Shown one piece after another: positions 34,999 through 43,425 of a stretch of DNA of 63,633 nt. Origin of the DNA: CAYILR01 sp964364175 (GTDB lineage Bacteria > Bdellovibrionota > UBA1018); assembly GCA_964364175.1 (NCBI GenBank), contig CAYILR010000022.1, forward strand, positions 1-63,633. Direction: 5' to 3'. Position 1 is the first letter of the stretch. Each line of letters begins with the position of its first letter. The notes beneath the pieces were generated by a model. The model ran no database searches. It was not told the DNA's origin and saw nothing but the letters and a program-made list of their open reading frames with translations. The position numbers were made by a program, and so were the translations under genes.

Positions 34999-35649
34999 AT
35001 GAAAGATCGCACTTCGCAAAATGCCACACTTGCCATCCCTATCGCCAACCTAATCAAGGACTTGAGCGAGTCCCAGAACACTAAAAAAGGGCCACCCAAC
35101 GCAGCTAAAATGGCTGAGCTTTCGGCCTCACTGATGATTCAGGCGGCTGGGGACGATTTGGAGCGAGAGGGTCTGCTGAGAACACCTGAACGCTTTGGCA
35201 AGGCTTGGCTGGAACTCACCTCCGGCTACCGCAAAACCGCCCGAGAAGTATCCGGGAAAGGCGTCTTCGACTCAGAATCACCAGGCCTTGTTTCGGTCAA
35301 AGATATTGAGTTTTACAGCCTCTGCGAACACCACATGTTGCCGTTCTGGGGCAAGATCAGCATCGGATACTATCCCACAAAAAAAATCCTGGGCCTCTCG
35401 AAGCTGCCTCGGATTGTCGAAGTCTACGCTCGCCGCCTGCAGGTTCAAGAGAGAATGACTCATGATATCGGCCAGTCCATTCATGAACTATTGAAACCTC
35501 GCGCCCTGGCCGTCCGAGCCCAAGCCTGCCACTTGTGTATGATGATGCGCGGAGTGCAGAAGCAAAACGCGTTCACGATCACTGAAGCGCAATTCGGACT
35601 AGAAAATCTAACCCCCAGAGAACAAGACCGTCTCTGGAACGCGCTCTAA
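34999..35649 (+). CDS. folE: GTP cyclohydrolase I
   Basis: FolE converts GTP to dihydroneopterin triphosphate, the first step of folate and tetrahydropterin synthesis. The 216-residue protein has the zinc ligands in LCEHHMLPF (Cys, His) and AQACHLC (Cys), plus RTPERFGKAW near residue 60, GLSKLPRIVEVYARRLQVQERMT split over the substrate region, and a normal C-terminus. The start has AAGGATT upstream. Its pterin product could serve both folate and the hydroxylase at 29422-31155. Confidence 0.95.
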   Translation: MKDRTSQNATLAIPIANLIKDLSESQNTKKGPPNAAKMAELSASLMIQAAGDDLEREGLLRTPERFGKAWLELTSGYRKTAREVSGKGVFDSESPGLVSVKDIEFYSLCEHHMLPFWGKISIGYYPTKKILGLSKLPRIVEVYARRLQVQERMTHDIGQSIHELLKPRALAVRAQACHLCMMMRGVQKQNAFTITEAQFGLENLTPREQDRLWNAL

Positions 35650-35664
35650 ATGTCGCTTTTGACT

Positions 35665-37551
35665 TTAATCCAGGAAGAACTCTTGGAAGTTGTTCATGTG
35701 GTTCGACTCTTTTTGACCGAACATGCTAATCAACAAAACAAATTTACGTTTTTGATCCGTGTATAGTTCATCGGGAATCTGGATCTCATGCAGATGGGTT
35801 TCTCCTCCGCGGAACTCTCCAAAAAAATCTTCGTCATAAACCAAAACATAGTCATGCAAGCTCACTGTGTCCGAATCTTCACCCAATAGCGGACTTTCCC
35901 AAAGTGTCACTTGGTAGCCGTTGTAAACTGGATTTTGCCCCAAGTTGTAGATGGGAAAACTAATCGTTTTTCCTTTGCGCTGAATTTCGTAAGGGGGTGC
36001 GTAGATATCCGCCTGCCGAGGAATCACTCGGTTGAAAAGCACATTGGCGTTCCGATACGCCTCGGATCCTTTTCTTTTCAGAAAATCAAATACAACGTCC
36101 CAAGCTTCTGCACCCGTATTCTCAACCGTCAAAATAGGCAAATCGAGTTTAATGTAATCAAAAAGAGCTTCCTTGAAATCCACCAGAACATTCGTCGACG
36201 CGATCGTTACAACTTGGTCATCGGGCAACGAATTTCCCTGCAGATCTTGAACGTCCTGCAATTTCAACAAAGACTTGGTCGGGTCGTAAATAATTCGAAT
36301 TCCAGAAACGGCCAAATCCGATGTGTAGAGCAATGCATAGCGAAGGTATCCCTTGAATTGCGCCACTCTCACTGTGTACCGATGAACTGTCCAAGTTTTC
36401 TGCGAGTGGTTGAAAAAAATAAACGGCAACACATTAAAAATATCGAACTTATCCCAGCCCTCAGCCTTGGGCAAAAGCGACCCGCCTAGATTGGACTTGA
36501 GCTGCAAACCAATGTCGGCCTTGGTGTACTCTCGGTACGCATCAGCAACTAAGTTAGCTAGATTGGAGGGGCCCTCCGTTGGAATCCCCAGATTCTGTTG
36601 AGCAGGAATTCTGATTTGATCGTTGCTCAATTGGGAGCGAATCGCTGCATTCGATTTCTCTCGGGCTTCCGAGGCGATTTTTTTAATCGCAGGATCTTCG
36701 GGTATGGATTTTCGAACCGGATGAAGCCGATAGGAGCTCAACTCCACCTTGTGCGTGGCCGGATCAATCTTGAGGACCGACTCTCCCAGGTAGCGACCAT
36801 AACAACCCGTTTGCACAACGGGCGTGACGATCGCTGGGTCTTGTCGATTTTGCACCATTTGCGCTGTCTGAATCACATCGTGACTGTGAGCGCCGACTAT
36901 CAAGTCAATCCCTGGCACTCGAGCTGCCATGAATGCATCACTGTTTTTACCCAAATGACTCAGAACAATGACCACATCGACATGCTGCTCGTTTCGTAGG
37001 TACTCGACCCACACACGCGCCGCGCCGTTTGGATGCACAAGATGGTAGGGTTTGAGATAACCCTGGTAGGTCAGCTCATTGGTCGAAAGCCCCAATACTG
37101 CAATTTTCAATCCAGATCGTTCAAAAATTTGATAGGGGGGCAAGGGCGATTCGCTGCCATCGAGCGCCTCTAAATTCGCTGAAAGAATCGGGAAAATTTT
37201 TCGAACCGAAAGCCATCTTTCCAATACAGCAGGCAAGCCGTTCAACCACTCGTGATTGCCCATGGCCACCGCGTCGTAGCCCATTTCTGCCATCATTCTA
37301 TAGCTCAGGAACCCATTGTCAGCGGTAAATCCAGAACTGCCCTCGGAGAAATCTCCAGCATCGAGAAATAATCCGCCAGGTTTCTGCAGACGGTCCTTGA
37401 GTGTTTTGAGTCGTGCGATTCCCCCTAGGCCTTCGGGAGACATGGGAGGTTCATAAACAGAATGAATATCGTTCGTATGTAGAATTTGGATCTCAATGGG
37501 AGCTGCTAAAGAGCTGGCGATCAGCCCCGTGAGAATCCATAAAATAAACAT
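35665..37551 (-). CDS. Secreted 5'-nucleotidase/metallophosphoesterase
   Basis: The 628-residue protein has a signal peptide (residues 1-16) and a calcineurin-like domain with ILHTNDIHS, LDAGDFSEGS, GNHEWLNG, VVLSHLGK and GAHSHD, the full metal-site set. A 5'-nucleotidase C domain follows (about residues 320-490, GPSNLANLVADAYREYTKADIG). About 120 extra residues form a beta-rich C-terminal region. UshA-like enzymes hydrolyse nucleotides in the periplasm to salvage nucleosides and phosphate. The transcript seems leaderless: the -10 box is 7 nt from the ATG. Confidence 0.9.
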   Translation of the reverse strand: MFILWILTGLIASSLAAPIEIQILHTNDIHSVYEPPMSPEGLGGIARLKTLKDRLQKPGGLFLDAGDFSEGSSGFTADNGFLSYRMMAEMGYDAVAMGNHEWLNGLPAVLERWLSVRKIFPILSANLEALDGSESPLPPYQIFERSGLKIAVLGLSTNELTYQGYLKPYHLVHPNGAARVWVEYLRNEQHVDVVIVLSHLGKNSDAFMAARVPGIDLIVGAHSHDVIQTAQMVQNRQDPAIVTPVVQTGCYGRYLGESVLKIDPATHKVELSSYRLHPVRKSIPEDPAIKKIASEAREKSNAAIRSQLSNDQIRIPAQQNLGIPTEGPSNLANLVADAYREYTKADIGLQLKSNLGGSLLPKAEGWDKFDIFNVLPFIFFNHSQKTWTVHRYTVRVAQFKGYLRYALLYTSDLAVSGIRIIYDPTKSLLKLQDVQDLQGNSLPDDQVVTIASTNVLVDFKEALFDYIKLDLPILTVENTGAEAWDVVFDFLKRKGSEAYRNANVLFNRVIPRQADIYAPPYEIQRKGKTISFPIYNLGQNPVYNGYQVTLWESPLLGEDSDTVSLHDYVLVYDEDFFGEFRGGETHLHEIQIPDELYTDQKRKFVLLISMFGQKESNHMNNFQEFFLD

Positions 37552-37558
37552 GGTGCGT

Positions 37559-37588
37559 CATATACCTAAAAAAGACTGTTTGCGTCAA
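37559..37588 (-). promoter_or_regulatory. Promoter of the 5'-nucleotidase gene, probably leaderless
   Basis: On the minus strand TTGACG (37583-37588) and TATATG (37559-37564) are 18 bp apart. Only 7 nt separate the -10 box from the ATG at 37551, so transcription should start at or next to the initiation codon. No ribosome site is present. Confidence 0.6.
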
Positions 37589-37616
37589 TTTTTAAATTCC
37601 GCTATGGATGGTCTCT

Positions 37617-38333
37617 ATGAAAACAATGACCGAGTTTAATGGATTTATGCTCAAAGACGCCCTAGCCCTGCAAAAGCAGTTGGCTCAGGAGCAAAAAACA
37701 CCCGAAGAAATCAACTTGGCGTTGACTGAGAAATTTAAACTAGAAGGCGATAAATTGAGCTGGCTTCAAACCAGCTTGGATGCAATTGCCGCAAAACCTA
37801 ATCATATCAAGCGTGTTGTGGTTTTGACCCTGGCCGAGGGCGAAAAAGCTCCGCATGGCGCCATTCAAAAGGAAGCCGTTTGTTTTGTGACCGAATACTT
37901 CCCCACCCCGGACCGTGACGATCGTGGGCGTGGTGGAAAACGAGGCGGAAAAGACGGCAAGAGAGGTGGAGGTCGCGGGGGTGACAGAGATCGCGGAAGC
38001 CGTGGACCTCGTCGTAATGATTCCGAAGGCGCTATCTCAGCAGAACCTCGGGCTCCAAGGCCAAGGCCAGAAGGAGCGTTCGTCAGTACTGGCGAGCGAG
38101 CCCCTCGTCCAGAAGGCCAAGCTCCTAGGCCTCCTCGTGCACCCAGACCGCCCAGAGCTCCTAGAGCGCCCCGAGAGCCACGCGAAGACCGTCGTCCAGC
38201 CAATCCCGAGATCCCTGTGAAACGGCCTGAGGGCAGTTTTATTATTACAGCAGAAGCAAAGGCAGTGATTACGCCCAAACCTTCGGAAACCTCTGCGCCT
38301 GCTGCAGTCTCTGCAGAATCCGCCTCATCTTAA
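37617..38333 (+). CDS. Protein with Gly/Arg- and Pro/Arg-rich disordered tail
   Basis: The preferred start is the ATG at 37617, preceded by GGATGG; an ATG at 37608 is possible. Residues 1-105 look folded and unrelated to any family I know (LSWLQTSLDAIAAKPNHIKRVVVL). Residues 105-140 are Gly/Arg/Asp-rich with RGG repeats, and 140-200 are repeats of the type PRPPRAPR. Such tails bind RNA and can drive condensate formation. The neighbour 16 bp downstream is a ferredoxin-NADP reductase-like gene. An RNA-related role is inferred from composition. Confidence 0.7.
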   Translation: MKTMTEFNGFMLKDALALQKQLAQEQKTPEEINLALTEKFKLEGDKLSWLQTSLDAIAAKPNHIKRVVVLTLAEGEKAPHGAIQKEAVCFVTEYFPTPDRDDRGRGGKRGGKDGKRGGGRGGDRDRGSRGPRRNDSEGAISAEPRAPRPRPEGAFVSTGERAPRPEGQAPRPPRAPRPPRAPRAPREPREDRRPANPEIPVKRPEGSFIITAEAKAVITPKPSETSAPAAVSAESASS

Positions 38334-38349
38334 AGGAAAAGAGCAGAAG

Positions 38350-39081
38350 ATGCCTCCCGTCCAGATTCAATGTAAAGTCCTGGCGTTTCGATACATCACT
38401 CCTACGGTCTTTGAGATCGATTTCAACTGCGAACCTGATTTTCAGTTTGTGGGCGGTCAGTTTATCAGCATCGTCATCCCAGGAGCAGGTCCCAACGGTC
38501 GAGACCTGCGGCGCGCTTATTCAATTGCCTCGGCACCTCAAGATCGCCCAATTGTTTTGTGTGTGAAGTTGGTCGAGGGCGGTCCAGGCACGACTTATCT
38601 CTCAAAACTCAAACCCGGAGACGTTTTCAAATCCTATGCTCCTTATGGTCATTTTGTGTATAAAACTGCCGATGATCGACGTGCATGTTTTGTATCCACC
38701 GGAACTGGGGTTGCGCCGTTTCGCTCCATGATTCTTTCGGATGCCTTGAGGAACTCCAAACTCTCTCGCATCACTTGCATGTTGGGTGTGCGTGAGGAGA
38801 ACGAGCTGCTTTATTCGGATGAGCTGCGAGCGTTGCTTGGGCCTCGCTGGATCGAGGCAGTGTCCCGTCCCACTGCTGCTGGAGGCTGGAAGGGGTTCAA
38901 AGGCCGCGTGACGGATTGGTTGCGGCAGAACGCTGCTACGATGGCTTGGGCAGAAACTGATTTTTACCTCTGCGGCAGCAGCGCCATGATTGATGAGATG
39001 AAAGTGATGCTAGCTGGGTATGGCGTCAAGCCGGATGCGATTTTTCAGGAAGTTTATTACAAGGTTACTCCGGGTGAGTAG
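38350..39081 (+). CDS. Ferredoxin-NADP reductase-like FAD oxidoreductase
   Basis: The 243-residue protein has the two-domain ferredoxin reductase fold: an FAD barrel with RRAYSIAS near residue 57 and GPGTTYL near 79, and an NAD(P) domain with FVSTGTGVAPFRSM near residue 117 and DFYLCGSSAMIDEM near 205. The C-terminal EVYYK ends close to the flavin, as in bacterial Fpr. It passes electrons between NAD(P)H and ferredoxin or flavodoxin; a flavodoxin-like gene exists at 22937-23443 but is not linked. It is probably cotranscribed with the upstream gene. Confidence 0.9.
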   Translation: MPPVQIQCKVLAFRYITPTVFEIDFNCEPDFQFVGGQFISIVIPGAGPNGRDLRRAYSIASAPQDRPIVLCVKLVEGGPGTTYLSKLKPGDVFKSYAPYGHFVYKTADDRRACFVSTGTGVAPFRSMILSDALRNSKLSRITCMLGVREENELLYSDELRALLGPRWIEAVSRPTAAGGWKGFKGRVTDWLRQNAATMAWAETDFYLCGSSAMIDEMKVMLAGYGVKPDAIFQEVYYKVTPGE

Positions 39082-39101
39082 CCTTCGTCATCAGGCTTGA
39101 C

Positions 39102-39518
39102 TCAACTTCGTTTTCTCGATTTCTTGGATTTCTTCTTGGGTTCTAGATTTTTCAAATCAAAGTTCTCTTCAGCTGAGATGGGGGCCATAATATCTGAGCC
39201 GTATTCAATCTGAGCAAACCCCATCAGAGGAGGTTCTTGAATTAATCTGTGCGCTTCAAATACAGTGATGATAGTTACAGTTTTTTTCTTTTCAGCCACT
39301 TCGTAAACGATTCGATAATTCCCCTGGATCAACTCACGTAGGTTTTCATCTTGAAACTCTGGCACAATCCGTCCCGATTGAGGAAGAAGTGCCGACTGTG
39401 CTGCTCTATCGAGAAGGATTTGAATATGGCGCCTGGCATTTTCGGGCGCATTCCTGGCAATGAATTCACCGATCTGAATCAAGTCATTTCGCGCTCGCTC
39501 AGACCAGATGAGCTTCAT
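39102..39518 (-). CDS. RelE/ParE-family toxin with Lys-rich extension
   Basis: The first 95 residues match RelE/ParE toxins: LIWSERARNDLIQIGEFIARNAPENARRHIQ... (start), then LPQSGRIVPEF, LRELIQGNYRIVYEV and a short C-terminal strand. The family cleaves mRNA or poisons gyrase. The protein is 138 residues because of a 43-residue extension ending in KKKSKKSRKRS, which is not usual. Its ATG overlaps the antitoxin stop by 4 nt. Confidence 0.87.
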   Translation of the reverse strand: MKLIWSERARNDLIQIGEFIARNAPENARRHIQILLDRAAQSALLPQSGRIVPEFQDENLRELIQGNYRIVYEVAEKKKTVTIITVFEAHRLIQEPPLMGFAQIEYGSDIMAPISAEENFDLKNLEPKKKSKKSRKRS

Positions 39519-39817
39519 TTTAGTTTTCCGAATTTTTTATCCAGCTCTTGCTCCAGAGTTTTTGTTCCCACCACTCGACCTGCCTTGGCATCAGCACGCC
39601 CTTCATCCACAGCTGTCATGAAGACTTCTCTCTCTCTCAACCGATCAAACTCCTCGGGGGTCATCACAACGGCTGATGGCTTGCCATTTTGTGTAATCAC
39701 CACAGATCGTCCTGTTTCATGCAATGAATGCAGGACCTTGGAAGCCTGAACTTTAAATAGGCTAAGAGTAATAATATCTTCGGTCACTTGAAAGTTTCTT
39801 CTTTTGTAGCCACTCAT
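39515..39817 (-). CDS. Phd/YefM-family antitoxin
   Basis: The 100-residue protein has the Phd/YefM N-terminal DNA-binding fold: FKVQASKVLHSLHETGRSVVI, then QNGKPSAVVMTPEEFD. The C-terminal 35 residues are charged and would wrap the toxin. It should repress the operon with the toxin; inverted repeats directly upstream fit an operator. The pair sits between a reductase gene and argR. Confidence 0.88.
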   Translation of the reverse strand: MSGYKRRNFQVTEDIITLSLFKVQASKVLHSLHETGRSVVITQNGKPSAVVMTPEEFDRLREREVFMTAVDEGRADAKAGRVVGTKTLEQELDKKFGKLK

Positions 39818-39851
39818 AATCAGACCTCTTCTCAGATCTGATTATAGATCT
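39816..39851. promoter_or_regulatory. Probable operator of the Phd/RelE-type module
   Basis: ATAATCAGA (39816-39824) and TCTGATTAT (39837-39845) are exact inverted repeats that begin inside the antitoxin start codon. An overlapping pair of AGATCT boxes lies at 39835-39840 and 39846-39851. Autoregulation by the antitoxin is the usual arrangement; binding is inferred. Confidence 0.6.
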
Positions 39852-39908
39852 TTTAAAGGAGCTTGTCAAAGATTCTACTGGCAGATATACGCCAATAAAT
39901 ATCTGTAA

Positions 39909-40358
39909 TTAAAGCGATTCTTCGATCGTACGAACCAGCGCCGCAGGTTTCACACGCAGCGGTGGAGCGACAAAGATCGTGTCATCACCAGCAATAGTGC
40001 CGATGATTCCACCTGGCTTGGTCAGGTCGAGGTGGCGCGCTACTAGCGATGCTGACCCAAGAGTCGTGTGAATCACGATCATTGAATCGTTGGCTTGAAT
40101 GTCGACCACCAACTCTCTGAGTGAACGTGGCTGAGCAGACTCCGGTGCGGATTCGTTCAGACGGTAGGCGGTTTTTCCGCCGGTGGCTAGGACTCGGATG
40201 GCTCCGAGTTTGCGCAAGTCTCTGGAGACGGTGGCTTGGGTGACTTTGAATCCTTGACGTTTCAGTGAATCGCGCAGGTCTTCTTGCGAGCTCAATTCAG
40301 CTTGGACGAGGAGTCTTCTCAGCGCCACGAGTCTTGAGGTAATTTGTACTTCGTTCAT
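39909..40358 (-). CDS. argR: Arginine repressor
   Basis: The 149-residue ArgR has the N-terminal winged helix (SSQEDLRDSLKRQGFKVTQATVSRDLRKLGA) and the C-terminal arginine-binding oligomerisation domain ending in GTIAGDDTIFVAP near residue 125. It senses arginine and binds ARG boxes. It is the last gene of the argCJBFR operon, 15 bp after argF, so it likely controls its own synthesis through the boxes at 44415-44451. Confidence 0.95.
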   Translation of the reverse strand: MNEVQITSRLVALRRLLVQAELSSQEDLRDSLKRQGFKVTQATVSRDLRKLGAIRVLATGGKTAYRLNESAPESAQPRSLRELVVDIQANDSMIVIHTTLGSASLVARHLDLTKPGGIIGTIAGDDTIFVAPPLRVKPAALVRTIEESL

Positions 40359-40373
40359 AATGCTACTTCCTTT

Positions 40374-41315
40374 TTAAACTTGCCCCATCAACATCATCAG
40401 CAATGCCTTCTGCGCATGCAGACGGTTTTCGCTTTGATCGAATAGAACTGAATTTTTGTGATCAGCCATCGCATCGGTGATCTCGCGACCGCGCTCCATC
40501 GGAAGGCAGTGCATGAGCACTGCATTTTTGGCGGCGTGGGCGTAGAGTTTTTCGTTTAGCTGATATCCGGTGAACGCTTTGTCTCGGTCTTTTTTCTCGG
40601 TCTCGAATCCCATGCTGGTCCACACGTCGGTGTAGATGGCGTTGGCGCCTTTGACGGCTTCGATGGGATCTTCTGCGGCGACTACTGAGCCGCCGGATTC
40701 TTTGGCTCGCATTTCTGCTTTTTCTACAATGAGGGAATGGGGAGTGTACCCCACGGGCGACGAGAATCGCACTTCGGCTCCGAGGTAGGGCAAGAGCAGC
40801 AAGAGACTGTGCAAGATGTTGTTTCCATCGCCGATGTACGCGACTGACAGACCTTTGAGGTTTCCGAATCGTTCACGCAGAGTCTGCATGTCTGCCAGGA
40901 TTTGGCAGGGATGGTGCTCATCGGACAGGCCGTTGATCATGGGAATCTTTGCATGCGGAGCCATTTTGTTGAAAACCGAGTGTGCGTGCGTTCTGTAAAC
41001 GATGCCGTGGCAAAATCCGTTCAGCACTCGCATCAGGTCCTGCGGTTCTTCGGTCTTGCGGGTTCCCATCACGCTTTCGATCGAGAATCCGCCGAGCTCT
41101 TGCATCGCAATCATGAAACTGAATCGGGTTCGCAGCGAAGGCTTCTCGAAAATCAAACCCAGGCTCTGGCCTGCGAGTTCTTTGCGCAGCAACTGGCCTG
41201 ATTGGCGTTCTTTTTTCAAAGACTCAGCCAGTTTCAATAGCGATTCGAGATCACCTTGGGACAATTCTTCGCCGGTCAAAAAATGTTTTGGGTTCACGGA
41301 TTTTTTTGTCTTCAT
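40374..41315 (-). CDS. argF: Ornithine carbamoyltransferase
   Basis: The 313-residue enzyme makes citrulline from ornithine and carbamoyl phosphate. Carbamoyl phosphate contacts appear in FEKPSLRTRFSF near residue 57, followed by HHPCQ near residue 133, and the ornithine site in DVWTSMG and MHCLPMERG. The second residue of the usual STRTR motif is Leu, a variant seen in other OTCases. It overlaps argB by 4 nt. Decision for OTCase over acetylornithine or succinylornithine forms rests on DVWTSMG and the HCLP context. Confidence 0.93.
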   Translation of the reverse strand: MKTKKSVNPKHFLTGEELSQGDLESLLKLAESLKKERQSGQLLRKELAGQSLGLIFEKPSLRTRFSFMIAMQELGGFSIESVMGTRKTEEPQDLMRVLNGFCHGIVYRTHAHSVFNKMAPHAKIPMINGLSDEHHPCQILADMQTLRERFGNLKGLSVAYIGDGNNILHSLLLLLPYLGAEVRFSSPVGYTPHSLIVEKAEMRAKESGGSVVAAEDPIEAVKGANAIYTDVWTSMGFETEKKDRDKAFTGYQLNEKLYAHAAKNAVLMHCLPMERGREITDAMADHKNSVLFDQSENRLHAQKALLMMLMGQV

Positions 41316-42229
41316 GACAAACCTGCCTCTTTGGCTGCTGATTTTGTTTTACGGTTGCCTTTGGTGGTTCGGAGACGACAAACTGTTCCGACACCTTTTT
41401 GGGTGAACAATTCTTGGATCAATCCGTGCGGCTGGCGTGCATTCAAGACGTGCACGTCTTCGACGCCGTTTCTCAATGCTTCGAGAATGCTATTGGCCTT
41501 GGCCAACATTCCACCTTGGACGACGCCTTTTTCGATCAGCTTTTCCAACTCAGCTGCATCGAGTTCAGGAATCAGATTGCCTTTGGCATCCAGGATTCCT
41601 TCGACGTCGGTCAGATAGAATAGTTTTTTGATCGTGAGCTTTTGTGCAATTCGGCTGGCAGCCCAGTCGGCGTTGATGTTCATCGATTCGCCCGAATCGC
41701 CGACTCCTACGGGAGCAATGACGGGGATAGTGCCGATGTTTCCTTCGGACTGGTTTTTCAGAATCGATTCAATGAGAACGGGATCCACTTGTTGAATAGA
41801 GCCGACGAGTCCCAATTGCGGACTTTGCGTCGTGCACTGGAGCATCAGAGCATCGCCACCCGACAAACCTACCGCAGGAACGCCTGCTTGGTTGAGTGTT
41901 CTGACGATTCGGCGATTCACATAACCACAAAGAACCATCTCGATGACTTCCATCATCTCGGGTGTGGTGACTCGCAGGCCTTCGACAAATTTCCAATCGA
42001 TGCCGTGTAATTTGAGTTCTCGGTTAATAGCAGGCCCGCCGCCATGAACAATAATCAACGGAACGCCCACGGATCTCATCAGCATCAGGTCACTACAGAT
42101 CGAGCGCACTAGCTCCTGATCTTCGAGAGCGGCGCCACCCAGCTTGATCATCACTCGCTTGCCGGTGAATCTCCGCACGTACTTGAGCGTATCAATGACG
42201 GTGTTGGTATCGGTAACAGAAGCACTCAT
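41312..42229 (-). CDS. argB: Acetylglutamate kinase
   Basis: The 305-residue kinase phosphorylates N-acetylglutamate, the second arginine step. Motifs include VMIKLGGAAL near residue 27, IIVHGGGPAIN near residue 60, the VGLSGGDALML region, NINADWAASRIAQKL and LFYLTDVEGI near residue 205. The N-terminal helix is of the type found in arginine-sensitive hexameric forms, so feedback inhibition is possible. The C-terminal 20 residues are basic. It overlaps both neighbours by 4 nt. Confidence 0.95.
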   Translation of the reverse strand: MSASVTDTNTVIDTLKYVRRFTGKRVMIKLGGAALEDQELVRSICSDLMLMRSVGVPLIIVHGGGPAINRELKLHGIDWKFVEGLRVTTPEMMEVIEMVLCGYVNRRIVRTLNQAGVPAVGLSGGDALMLQCTTQSPQLGLVGSIQQVDPVLIESILKNQSEGNIGTIPVIAPVGVGDSGESMNINADWAASRIAQKLTIKKLFYLTDVEGILDAKGNLIPELDAAELEKLIEKGVVQGGMLAKANSILEALRNGVEDVHVLNARQPHGLIQELFTQKGVGTVCRLRTTKGNRKTKSAAKEAGLS

Positions 42230-43425
42230 GTGGTGTAATCTCCGTTAATTTCTACATACTTCTTGGATAAATCGCAGCCCCAAGCAGTCGCCGAATGCGT
42301 GCCGGATTTGAGATCCACAATGATGCTGATTTTGTCTTGTTTGAGGAGTTTTTTGACTTCTTCGGGAACAAAGCTCATCGGTGCGCCGTCTTGGAACAAA
42401 GTCACATCCTGAATCGTGAGACTCATTCGGTCTAAAACATCGGCAGGAACTTGTTCGGCTCCCAAGCGTGCCAAAACGCGGCCCCAGTTGGGGTCAGCGC
42501 CGTGGATTGCGGTTTTGATCAAAGGACTGATGGTGATGCTGCGAGCGGATCTACGTGCAAGCTCGAGCGAAGGCGAACCTTGAATGGTGACTTCCAGGAG
42601 TTTTGTGGCTCCCTCTCCGTCACGCGCCACGGACTGCGCCAAGAACTGAGATATGCCTCGGAGCGCTTCTTCGAATGCTTTTTCGTCAGCATGAGTGCGT
42701 AGCGAAACTCCTGTCGTTCCGTTGGCTAGCAAAAACACGCAATCGTTTGTGGAAGTATCGCCATCCACGCTGATCATGTTGAAGCTGATGTCGTTGGTGC
42801 GCTTGAGCATTTGATCGGCTTGTTCTTCGGTCAACTGCGCGTCGGTCAGCAAATATCCCAGCATGGTTCCCATATTGGGATGAATCATTCCGGAACCTTT
42901 GGCTACGCCCGTGATTCGAATCGTACCGCCGCTTAAATCTACAGTAGTGGTTACGGTTTTTGGAACCAAGTCAGTGGTCAAAATCGCCAACGCAAAAGAC
43001 TCCGCCGTGTCACCGCTTCGCTGCATGAGTTCTGGCAGCGAAGGCAAAATCTTGTCGAGCTGAGGAACCACGCCAATCACTCCGGTCGAAGCCATCAGGA
43101 CTTGCTCGGTTTCGACTTTCAGCAAACGAGCGGTTTCCTGAGCCATTTGCAAATTGGCATCCACGCCAGCCTGTCCGGTAGCCGCATTGGCCTGGCCACT
43201 ATTGGTAAATACAGCACGGATTTTTTTCGAAGGAAGGATCCTTTGGCTATAGAGCACGGGAGCGGCCTTACATTGATTCAAGGTAAAAACACCTGCAGCG
43301 ACACAATCCGCATCCGAAATAATCACGCCCACGTCAGGACGATAACGACGGACACCGCTGTTGATTCCGCTGGCCCAAAATCCCTGGGGAAGAATAATTC
43401 TTTGTAAACCTGGTCCTGGTGTCAT
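42226..43425 (-). CDS. argJ: Glutamate N-acetyltransferase / ornithine acetyltransferase
   Basis: The 399-residue ArgJ recycles the acetyl group from acetylornithine to glutamate. The self-cleavage site is visible in GSGMIHPNMGTMLGYL, where Thr is the nucleophile; the residue before it is Gly rather than the more frequent Ala. Other motifs are NACTG-like NAATGQAG near residue 78 and SVDGDTSTND. With ArgJ present, the cycle does not need continuous ArgA activity. It overlaps argC and argB by 4 nt each. Confidence 0.94.
   Translation of the reverse strand: MTPGPGLQRIILPQGFWASGINSGVRRYRPDVGVIISDADCVAAGVFTLNQCKAAPVLYSQRILPSKKIRAVFTNSGQANAATGQAGVDANLQMAQETARLLKVETEQVLMASTGVIGVVPQLDKILPSLPELMQRSGDTAESFALAILTTDLVPKTVTTTVDLSGGTIRITGVAKGSGMIHPNMGTMLGYLLTDAQLTEEQADQMLKRTNDISFNMISVDGDTSTNDCVFLLANGTTGVSLRTHADEKAFEEALRGISQFLAQSVARDGEGATKLLEVTIQGSPSLELARRSARSITISPLIKTAIHGADPNWGRVLARLGAEQVPADVLDRMSLTIQDVTLFQDGAPMSFVPEEVKKLLKQDKISIIVDLKSGTHSATAWGCDLSKKYVEINGDYTT

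Noticed and set aside
40374..41315. SLRTR instead of STRTR in ArgF suggesting a succinylornithine enzyme
   Set aside because: The HHPCQ, DVWTSMG and HCLP segments are those of ordinary ornithine carbamoyltransferases, and Leu occurs at this position in other OTCases.
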